Shown one piece after another: positions 12,801-24,800 of a DNA stretch of 25,376 nt. Source of the stretch: UBA5158 sp040389045 (GTDB lineage: Bacteria; Pseudomonadota; Gammaproteobacteria; DSM-16500); contig JAZKAT010000039.1 of the NCBI GenBank assembly GCA_040389045.1, positions 1-25,376 on the forward strand, in the 5' to 3' direction. The position numbers were made by a program, and so were the translations under genes. The notes under the pieces were generated by a model, which had not been told where the DNA came from, did not search any database, and worked only from the letters and a program-made list of their open reading frames with translations. How positions within the stretch are numbered: position 1 is the stretch's first letter; each line of letters begins with the position of its first letter.

Positions 12801-15800
12801 CGTGGTACTAATCGTCGTTGCGCCGATTATATTAACCGTATTAAGCGCTGTGCCGCCAACTATACCATTAAATGTAATCATACCAGCGCCGCTAGCACCG
12901 TTAAAAGTACCGACACCTGCGGTATTCCCATTCAAAACACCAAAAGTAGTTGTGCCGACGTTACTAACATTGAGAGTACTGCCTGAAGCAAATGTACCTA
13001 TGCCTGTTAAGCTAATATTATTTCCGGTCGCACCGCCAATCGCCGCGGTATTGTTAACCGTGTAAGCATTAGTAAGCGTAATGCCACCGGTCACGCCGGC
13101 TTGTAGCGTACCACCATTAAGATTTAAAGCAGAAGTACCTAATGCATTCGTACTGGCAGACATAGTACCAATTGATAATATGCCACCCGCTAAAGTAGTC
13201 GTACCAGTGAAAAGGGTATTGCTTGCTGTGCTTAATGATGTCGTGCCGGCATTCACTGTTAAGAGACCAGCACCACTGATATTACCGGTTAAGTTTGCAG
13301 AAGAATTAGTACCCATTTTGCTACCGGTATTCAATGCAATAGTGCCACCGATAACAGTTGTTCCGGTACCATTAATATAAAGTGCGCCCACGCTGCTGAT
13401 ACCCGTGCCATTTAAGGTAAAGCTACTGCTACCTAAAGTAAGACCAGCGCCACTGACTAAGAGTTCACCCGAAGTAACAGTAACAGCATTGGCATTACCT
13501 ACCGCATTACCATTCGTGATATTAACAGTACCGCCTGAAATATTCACATTACCAGCCATCGCACTGCTGTTGCCTGATAAACCAAGTGTTGCACTACCAT
13601 TATTACCTATCAGATTGATAGCATAAGTGGTAGCGCCTGCTGCAGGTCCAATGGTACCGGATAATGAACTCGTACCGCTGAAGTTAAACTGCCCGGTAAT
13701 ATTATTAGCAATCGTAATATTTGCAGTTTCTGCAGAACCCACTAATAACAATGGAAAATTATTATTTGCCATTTGAATAGTGCTGCTTGCGCCTAAACCA
13801 CCAGCTACTTCAGAAGATAAAGCCCCAGTTCCTGTTCCAATAATAGTACCTGTGAAGCCAGTGTTATTATTTTTTAAATGCCATGTAGAAGCGCCGATGG
13901 AGGACAGGGTACCTGCGCCCGTTAAAGCACCTGTTTCATTAAAGTTACCAGCTGATACGTTTACTTTATTTCCCGTGCCGGTAATGGTGAGAATACCTGA
14001 TAAAGTACCACTATTCGTAGTAAGTTGACCGCCGCCATTTAATGTTATGTTATTGGCATAGGTAAAATTATTATCCAGACTTAACACGCCGCCACTAATA
14101 ACGGTAACTAAACCTGTGCCAAGGGATGAAGCATTCGTCCCATTATATAAAGTACCGTAATTAACATTGATACCACCGGTAAAGTCACTCGTAGCAGCAG
14201 CGTTGGCTAAGGTTAACGTACCTTGCGTGGTACCATTACCCGTTAATGAGAGTAAACCTGCACCGGTAATTTTTCCGTTTAAATTAAGTGTTTGTGAAGG
14301 ATTCACGTAAAAACTTAATGCATTTGTTAAAGTAATTGTACCTGTTAAAGTGCCAGTAGCGTTGTTACTCATCAATTGTGCGTTAGTGCTGCCAGAAATA
14401 ATGTTATTAGGAATTTGTGTGGTCGTAGCCGCTAATTTTAAAATAGAAGCATCGGTACCATTACCGATGGTGATGGTATCAGTACTTAAACCACCTAAAG
14501 CATTCGCATTGCCCATGACTAGCGTACCGGGGTTGGAAGCGCCATTGTTTTCAATCAAGATAGTTCCAGCTAAGCCAGTATTGTTGCCGTTAACGTTGAA
14601 GGTACCGCCTTCGGTAGTAAGACTTAAATTAGTTAGCGTGCCACTTGAGGTAATAGATGACCCCAGGCCATTTAGCATAAACAGATTGAAACCATTACTT
14701 GCTGTAGTAACATTACCACCTAAAGTAAAGACTGAATTCGCCGCCGATACAATTGATGTATTGGCAGTATTAAGTAAGATGCCATTACCAAAACTACCGC
14801 TACCATTTATAAATAAAGCACCACCACTGCTGATACCCGTACCATTCAATGTTAAGCCAGCGGTAGTATTAAAAGTAAATGCGCCTAATTCTAATTCAGC
14901 ACCCGATGCGACCGTTACGCCGGAAGTACTGTTTGAAACACCAGTACCTAATGCGCTGGCGCTGTTAGCATAAAGTATTCCGCCATTGACTGCGGTAGCA
15001 CCCGTATAATTATTACTGCCTGTCAAGGTTGTGGTGCCGGAACTAACGGTGAGTCCACCAGCACCGGTTAAATTATTATTGAAAGTAGTACTGGTATTGT
15101 TGAGGGTAAGGGTAACGCCGCTGCTTATCGTGCCTGTAGTACCGGCGCCACCACCAAAGGTAAAGTTAGCGCCAGTGATGCTTGCATTATTATTAACAGT
15201 AAAGCTATTCGCAAACACGCCGCCGTTACCAAAGCCACTAAGAATATCCAAGTTGCCGCCGCCAAATACAATACTACCCGTTCCCAACGGAGCGGTATTG
15301 TTATTACCAACTTCCAGGGTGCCGCCGTTGATATTAATAGTACCAGTATATAAATTATTAGAACCATCAAAGAATAGTTGCCCCGTAGTTAGCTTCACAA
15401 TCCCTGCGCCAATTAATCCCGTAGTTTGTGAAGCAGGGACACTAGAAACAAGCGTACTCGAACTATTACCAAAAGTAATGGTACTGTTTATTTGAATGTT
15501 TGAACTACCGTTCAGTGTTACCGTTGCGCCATTACCTATAGTAATAGGATTGTTAATCATTGCAGTGGTATTGACTGATTGTATAATGTCACCATTTAAC
15601 TGTAACGCGCCTGTAATAGCGCCAAAGGAAGTTGAGCTGTTACCATTAACGATAGCTGTGCTGCCGCCAGATAAAGTAGTACCGCCACTATAAGTATTTT
15701 GCGCACCAAGAATTATTGTGCCAGCGCTTTGTGAAAGTGCGCCGCCGCCGCTAATGATACCGAGGAATGTTGCAGTACCTGTATTAGTAATCGATAAAGT

Positions 15801-18800
15801 ATTACCGGTTCCTATAGAAATAACCGGGAAGCTTAGTAAATTGTTACCACCTGCGAATGTGCCAATCGTCGCATTCCCACCGACAACAACACTACTATTA
15901 CCAAAAGTAAGTGTGCCAGTAGTCAGTGATGATTCCAGTGTGCCGCCATTCAAATTTAACACGCCAGTGCCTAGCGCGTTGTTATTACCGGCTGCTAACG
16001 TTCCACTATTCAAGGTGGTTGCGCCAGTGAAAGTATTGGCTGCGGAAGCGAGTAAAACACCCGAACCAGATTGAGTCAGGCTAGCGCCTGTACCACTGTA
16101 AATACCCGTAATGGTGCCCGTGCCGCCGGTATTAAATGTGAGATTGTTAGCACCACCGGTAATCGCATTATTAAAAGTGATATTTCCGGTACCACTTGTT
16201 GCGAATAATGCATTCGAACTTAATGTGGCGGTACCCGTGTAACTTTGATTACCCGACGTGTAAACAATTTGTTGTTCGGCAGGTGCATTGGTGCTGGATT
16301 TAAATGTTACTCCGCTGGTTGCAGCGTTAACGGTAAGAGTGCCTAACGATAATCCTGCTTCAGCAGCGTATAAGTTGTTAACCTGCGTCTGGGTTAGGGC
16401 AGTATTATAAATCGCGGCATTATTGATTAAGCCAGTGAAATTTATTCTATTGCCAGTGCCGCCCGTAGAACTACCAATAGCTGTTGTTCCAGAAGGAGCG
16501 TTATAGCCAGAAGTTCCCATACTGTATTGGGTATTGTTTATATATAAAAACCATTGGTTGCTACTATTTTGTGTTATTGCTAATTGATACCAGGTATTAG
16601 CTGTAAGAACGGGCACGCCAGAACCTGCAAGAGCTGTGACTCCTCCCAATAATATTTGGGGTGCGCCATTCGCACCTAAAATTATTCCAAAACCAGATGA
16701 ACCCGAGCTGCCGTTATAGAAAATATTTTCCCCAGCGCTTCCATTGCTGCCGTTCCAGTAAACATTGGCGGTCATAGACACATTATTTGCTTGAGTAGTG
16801 ATAGGCGCGCTGGTTTGTATATTAGTGCCATTGATATTAAAAGAAGGCCCTAAATCAGTATATTGAGAAGCAGAATTATCAGTACCGGTGCCGCCGCTGA
16901 TGTTAGCATTAGCGGCGCTTGAAACCACGGAATAAGCGGTCGTTCCAGAACCTTCATTTAACGGATAATAACCAACTGGATTAGCTGCCAAAACCTGCGC
17001 GGCATAAGTTCCCACCAAGCCGCCGAAGGTAACAGCGCCAGTCGCATTAATTGTCAGATTGGGATTTAACGTAGGCGTAGTCGCAGCCAGGTTAGTGTTA
17101 AATGAAATGGCACCGCCAGTCAAGGTAAGGTTCGCACCAATGAATGTCACATCATTATAAGTTTGCGCGCCAGTAGTCGTAATAGCAGTGGTATTTATAG
17201 TATCCGAACCACCGCCACCTAAAGTCAAACTAGTAAGCCCAGTCAGCACACCACCTAAGGTAGTGCCGCCAGTTGAAGCTGTCGTCAATGAATGACTACC
17301 ACCAGTCACACCCGCCAGGCTGATTGTGCCACCGGAGAGAAGAACATTAGAATTTAAGGTAATCGCATCATTAAAAGTTTGTGCTCCGGTAGTGGTAATG
17401 CTAGTCGTGGATAATGTATCCGTACCGCCACCACTCAGTGACAAGCTGCTAAGTCCGGTGATGACCCCATTTAAGGTAGTACCACCCGTCGCGGTTGTGG
17501 TCAGTGAATTGCCGCCACCCGTTATACCCGCGAGACTAATGGTGTTGCCGGTAAGAGTAGTTGTTCCGGCAAGCGTCACCGCGCCACTATAAGTTTGACC
17601 TGATGTGCCTGATGCGATAGTGCCTTGCAGTGAAGCCGCATTCGCTATGCTCAAACCGCCGCTGAAGGTTGAGGTGCTGCCCGTTGCATTATTAATTGTG
17701 GTATTGCCCGTGTTATTAAAGGTAGCTGCGCCCGTAATACTATTGCTGGTGCCATTTAAAGCTACTTTGTAGGCGTTGCTACTGCTGCTCGCGGTAAATG
17801 TACCCGAGTCAGTGATATTACCAAATGCAACGGTAGCGCCAGCAGCTGTGTTAGTAATGCCAATTTGCGAAGCATTAACAGTGGAGAAAGTAGCGCCGCC
17901 AGATTGAGTTAAATTAAGTTGACCACCAGTGAAGGAGGTTACAGTAATGATACCGGTAGTACCGCTATTTAAGGTTAAATTATTACTTCCGCCAGTAATG
18001 GTACCTAAACTAATTCCCGCGCCAACGCCCACGCCTTGACCCATACCGCTACCAGAAGAATCGATGGAAGCGCCGCCATTTAAAGTAATCGCATTGGTGC
18101 TGATAGCACCATTAAGCGAAAAGAGATTACTACCAGACAGGGTGAGAGTTCCACTATAATTTTGGCTGCCGGTAGTGCCAATTGTCTTACCACCAACACT
18201 AGTCGCTCCCAGGAAACTCACCGCGTCTGCCGTGCTGCCACTGATTGAACTGATATTACCATTCACATTGTAACTGGTATTCGCGGTATCACTCAAAGTA
18301 ACATTCTTACTTGCTGATGAACCTAGGGTGATATCATTTCCAGAAGCAGAGTAGAGGATATAACTATTATTCAAATTACCTATCGCAAGACTCAAATACG
18401 TATTAGACATGGAATTTGTATTACCGTCACCCACCACAATATTGTTCGCAGTGAAGTTTTCATTAGCGAGTGAACCACTGGTGGGGAACACTGATACTAA
18501 ATTCCCATAAGTAGACCCACTGCTTAAATAAGTTAATAACGCAGCGCCATTAGCGATTTTGCCATTGCTTTCCAAGAAATAATAACTGCTATTAGCAAAA
18601 GTCGAATTGGAATCTATGACACTACCATTGGCGGCCAAGGTGATACTAGTACCCGCAGCAGGAGAAGTACCGGAAATGGCTTGTGGGGTAAATTGATAGA
18701 ATTCCGTTAAATAAGGCATGGATGAACCTGAGACCAGGCTCCAGGTGGCAGTCGAACTACTGCTGCTTAACCCCGAGCTTAAACCGCTAAAATTAGTAGG

Positions 18801-21800
18801 GTTCATCATTTGCGTGAATGTGGTATAAGCGGTTGAACCACCCGATGTGCCGCCGTTATTTACACTGCCGACATCAGATTGTCCGGTTGTCGCTGAATCG
18901 TAATAACTATTTGAAATGAGACGTTGATTTTCCCCGACAATGGAACCAATAAAGTCAGTTTGATTAGTGGAACCTTTAACAATATCGCCTACAACATAAC
19001 TTGAATTAATTAATCCATTGCCATTACTTCCGGCAATGCCCCCTAAAACAAGGTAAGACGCACTGGAATTGCCAATGACGTCAGCTGCGTCATACGAATT
19101 ATTAATAGTCGCTATCGGTGAGTTGCTGTTGCTAAGTGCCCCGTTAACACCAACTATCCCGCCTAAACGTAAACCGGTGTTGGTTGTAGAAACGGTATCG
19201 GTAACACTTATCAACCCGGTTACAAATACTTCATTAATATAACCTGAATTGAAACCAACCAGCGCGCCAAAGTTAATACCATTGCCGGTGGTGATTGTTT
19301 GAATAATATTCGTGTTTACCAGACCAACATTCGCGATCGTGCCGCTATTTGATGCGAATAAACCATAATTCGAAGCGCTGCCAGCATTCGCCAGTGAAAG
19401 ATTACTAATAGTGTGGCCATTACCATTAAAGTTTCCTGTGTAAGCCCCAATAGTAGTGAAACCATTACCGCCCCAAATATCCGCAGCGCTGTTGCTGAAA
19501 GTAATATTATTGGCAAGATTGTAATTAGCATTCGGAGCTGCCGCAGCTAATTGCAATTGCGTAGCATTAGTGATGTTAGTATTCCATTCTGAAAGTAAAA
19601 TGGGTCGCGAACTACCTGGGATAATATACCAGGTTCCAGTAGGCGCAGCTCCCGTCGTACTAGGTGTCGAAGTAATACTCCAGCCAGAATAAGTTGCTAA
19701 TGCGGAAAGATTAGCCGTGCCACCATTAGCACAAGATGAACCGCTGAAACATCCGCCTGTCACATTGCTGGTTACTGTTCTATTATAACCAAAACTTTGT
19801 CCTGAAGTTGCTGTATCCCAGAAATCGTTAATGAAAGTAGGATTGTTACCACCACCCACAAAACCGCTAGGTGTACCACCCGTTGAACTTACCGCGCCAG
19901 AACTATAACTATTTGAAACAATCCCTTGGGCATAACCCATCAAGCCACCAATATTACTGACATTAGAACCACTTGCCGTTACTGATACCGAAGCCGTACT
20001 GTAATCATTAGTCACTAAGGCAAAACCACCACTATTTGTTTGAATCCCAATTAAACCACCAATAGCCGCATAAGTTGCATTATTCATAACCCCAGTTATC
20101 GTACCTGTTGAATAGTCATTATTAACGCTACCAGCGCCATTAGTAATATTACCTATCAAAGCGCCGACAACTGGACCACCGCTAATATTTACATTAGTCA
20201 AGCCAACATTTTGTATGTAACCACCGACTGCTAAAGTAACGTTACCGAATAATCCTACGCCATTAGTACCTTGAGCTTGATTAATATAAAGACCATTAAT
20301 TATAAAACCTTTACCATCGAAATTACCGGTGAAAGGTGTGCCAGTATTATTAAAGCCCGTACCCACTGGCACGAACCCAGCGGTATTCCAGACATCACCA
20401 CCTGCTGTTTTAGTCGCATCAACATTACCATTCATCGTGTAAGTCGCAGTCATCGCTTCATTCATTAATTGAAGTTGATGTGCGTTTTCAATCGTAGTGC
20501 TATATTCCGATTGCAACATAGGCAGCGTGCTACCGCTAATGCTATACCAAACACCTGAAGATGGGTTAGTACCAAAATTGAAAGCACTACTAGCACTATA
20601 AGTGCTTTGATTAAATAATTGAGAAAGAGTAGTAATACCGACAGCGTTGACAAGAGTGCCGGTGAGGCCAGTACCCGCAGCAGTAGTCAATCCAGGCGAT
20701 GTTAATTGATCCCAGAATACATTTGTTAAAGTTGTCCCACTAGCACCGGCAATACCACCAGCATGTGTACTGCCGTTTGGTACGGTAATGATGCCAGTAC
20801 TATAAGCATTAGTAATAGGCGTTGAAGAATCATAACCAACAAGACCACCGGCATAACCTGTCGTAGCTAATAAGGTTACATTAGCAGTACTATACGAGTT
20901 GCTAATCGAACCACCGCCACCCACACCAATTAGACCACCAATACTTTGAACATTTGTACCGCCAGTCACGCTACCACTAGTGTAAGACTCTAAAATGGTG
21001 GCATTAATACTAACCCCCACGAGTACACCAGCATCCCCCTGTGCAACTACCGTGCTATTACTATAAGCATTTTCAATTGTTCCTCCATTAGTTATATTAC
21101 CAATTAAACCACCCACAGCTTGCACCGCGTTAATCGACGCATTGGTATAGACATTATTTATATTAATAAACCCCGTGCTTTGACCAATTAAGCCACCTAT
21201 ATTAGTTGAACCATTAACCACTTCATTGTTTAGCCCGACATTAACAATAGTTCCGGTACTTACAACACCAAACAAGCCCATATTACTCGACGATGGTTGA
21301 TTGATAAAAAGATTATTAATGGTATAAACGCCGTTGGTGGTACCTGAGATAAGACCATTCAAACTACCGGAGAATGCAATCGCAGTATTTCCAACCGCTA
21401 TAAAGCCGGCGCCGCCATTCCAATTGATAGTGCTGCTGGCATCAATATTGTTAGCAATCGTATAGTTAGCAGTTGGGTTTACTGCCATCAATTGCAATTG
21501 CACAGCGTTAGTAATATTCGAAGTGTTTTCCATCGTTAAATGCGGATAACCCGCCATGGCCCAGACGTTACCTGCCACAGCGTTAGCGGTAGTTGACGAA
21601 GCCGTATTATAAAAACTGAAACCAGTGAAATTACTGCTGCTCATCATTTGGGTGTCACTTAATCCAGTGACATTTGCTACATTCGCTCCATTAATACCAT
21701 TACTCAAACGTGAGAGCGTAGTATCAAAATAATTATTTAACAACGTAGAATTTGTCGATGAAGTACTACCACCAAAACCACCGAAGAAAGTAACACCGGT

Positions 21801-24800
21801 AGCAACATTCACAGCGCCAGTACTGTAAGATTGCTGGATCGTCGCGTTAGTTCCATTAAATCCAAAAAATCCACCCACGTTGAATGAAGACCCATTGAGA
21901 GCGTTAACCGCACCCATGCTATATGAATTGCTAATCGTGCCACCACCGGTTTGCCCGACAAAACCGCCGAGATAAGTGCTAGCCCCTGACGCAGTTACCG
22001 AACCTGTGCTATAAGACGCGTTGATATTACCTATGTTATAACCTACGAAACCGCCGATAATACCACTGGTAACAGCTGAGACCGCGCCCGTACTATATGA
22101 ATTGAAAATGTAGCTGTTATTTAAGCCTGCAAAGCCACCGGTATCCCAACCCGTGGTAGGGCTAGTACTGGTTGAACTGACAGTGTTAGTACTATATGAA
22201 TTACTAATGGTACCGTTATTTTGGCCTACTAAACCGCCGATATATTGTTGACTGCCAGTAACTGAGCCGCCAATACTATAGTCGTTATACATAACACCAG
22301 CGTTGTTGCCTACCATTGCGCCTACGTTATAAGCACTGCTCACGTTTGCATTTACCAAGCCAAGATTTTCTATCGAACTCCCAGCACTAGTGCTGGTAAA
22401 AAGACCCGTGCCATTACCATTTTGATTAATGTAAAGATTACTAATCGTGTAACCATTACCATTGAAGTTTCCGCTAAAGGTTCCAATAGGTGAAAATCCA
22501 CTGCCACCCCATTCACTGCTGGTTGCAGCAGCTTGCGTAGCGTTGGCATTAATATTGGTTCCTAACGTATAATTTGCACCTAGTGTGGTACCCGCTAATT
22601 GTAATTGTTCAGGCGTATTAATCGTGGTGCTATAGTTAGCCATCAATAAAGGACGGGTAGAGCCAGCGAAAATAAACCAGGTACTTGTAGGTGCGGTACT
22701 GGTTGTGCTGGCGGTGCTGGAAATATTCCAACCTGAATAAGTGCCAGCGGCGTTTAGATTATTAGTGCCACAACCAAAACAACTGCCAGTCAAGCCAGAA
22801 CTAATAGTACCTGTGCCTGTGGCGTTACTCTTAGTTGAAGAAGCAGTATCCCAGAAGCTGCTACTGATAGCTCCCCCGGAATAATTCCCGGTAAAACCCC
22901 CCACATTAGTTGAACTACTTGCCGTTACCGTACCGGAACTATAAGAAGTTGAGATGGCATTACCAGCGCCCCCATAATTAAGAAAGCCCACCAACCCACC
23001 TACATAATTAGCGCCAGTTGCTGAAATACTCGTGGTGCTGTAAGAGTCGGTTATGGTACCGCCATTAGCCCCACCAGAAGCACCTCCACCACTTGCAGTA
23101 CCCACCAGGCCCCCGATAGAAGTACCACCAGCAGCAGTGATGCTGCCATTTGCATAAGAAGTATTAATAGTACCGCCGCTAAGATAGCCGACCAGGCCGC
23201 CACTATTAAATCGTCCACTAGCAGCTGTCAGCGCGGCTGAGCTGGACGAACCAGAAATGGCGCCCGAGGTAACCCAGCCAACCAAGCCGCCTAGGGATTC
23301 TCGGCCAATATTTGCACTAGCAGTATTTATTTGTACGGTACCGCTGACGGACACATTAGATACGCTACCACCCAGCATGTAACCAATCAGAATACCGGTA
23401 GTATCACCAGCATTTACCACAGCGTTAGTCAAATAAAGATTTGACACTGATGCACTAGCATTATTACCCGTTGTACCAAATTGACTAAATAAACCAGCAA
23501 AGGTTTGGCTACTTTCAGTAATGTTAAGATTACTTATCGTATTACCATTACCATTAAGAGAACCGGTAAATGCAGACGATTGCGCTAACGGTACAAAGGT
23601 GCCATTACCCCAGACATCGCTGTTACTCGTAGCCGCGGTGCCTATCGCATTAATATTATTACCAATGACATAAGTGCCAGATAAATTTTCATTAATCAGT
23701 TGTAACTGATGCGCAGTGTTAATAGTGACGGTGCCAGAAGTATTACCATATTCCATTTGTAAAATGGGTCGCGTGCTGCCGCTGATGCTATACCAGGTGC
23801 CACTGCCTGGTGTAGTACCGAATGACCAACCAGTATAAGTGCCTTGCGCCGCCAGGTTTGCAACTGACGTACTGTTATAAGTAGTAGTAGTCGCTGTAGA
23901 ACCATTATTAAAGATACCCGCTGTAACACCTGTTGTAGTACCACCACCGTAAGCAGATGCCTGACCGGAAGTTTGTATGTCATAGAAGCTGCCAGTAATC
24001 GTGCCAGCATTTTGGCCGACAAAGCCACCTACTGAACCACCGCCACTCGATGTAATTGCGCCCGTTGAATAAGAGTTAGAAATCGTGCCCGTATTATATC
24101 CGACAAAACCACCAATATTAGTTGCGTCACCCAGATTGATTACACTGCCAAGGCTATAAGAATTTTGTACTGTGTAACCACCCGCCCCAACGGCGCCGAC
24201 CAGGCCACCAATATAAGCACCAGCGCCACCACCCACTATGACTGTGGCGCTAGAATAAGAAGTTGCAATATTAGTATTACCCAAACCTATCAAGCCACCA
24301 ATATAGTTACCATAACCGGTGACTGAACCACCGCTCACATAACTATTCGTAATTGAGTTGGTGCCGCTAGAAGATCCGACCAGACCACCCACCGCAGCTG
24401 AGCCTACGATAGTGGGATTGATCAAACCAATATTACTGACTGTAGCACCACTCATGCTACCGATTAAGCCAACATTAGAAACACTGGGTGTATTGATATA
24501 AAGATTGGAAATGGCAAAATTAGCGCCGTTTAAAGTACCCGTGAAAGAGGCGATTGGCATAAAGCCAGCACCGTTATTCCAGCTTGCGGTAGCAGCAGCA
24601 TTAATATCTTTCGCTAAGGTATAAGTGGCAGAAAGGTTTAATTCCATCAATTGCAATTGCACGAGATTGGTAATGGTGGTGTTAGCTTCAAAAGTTAAAT
24701 GCGGATAACCCGCCATCGCCCATTTACCGGAACTGGTATAGAAAGTTAAGCCGCTAAAGTTGCTGGCATTCATCATTTGCGTATCGTTTAAACCGGTAAT

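Noticed and set aside
16335..16998. Separate gene for the LamG-like protein.
   Set aside because: The frame is continuous with the flanking repeats on both sides, with no stop, start signal or gap.
23696..24028. Minus-strand open frames out of phase with the giant gene (also 11336-11563, 11924-12133, 15125-15370, 19316-19531, 20465-20653).
   Set aside because: They overlap the giant frame in another phase, show no family motif and are short; they are shadows of the repeat coding sequence.
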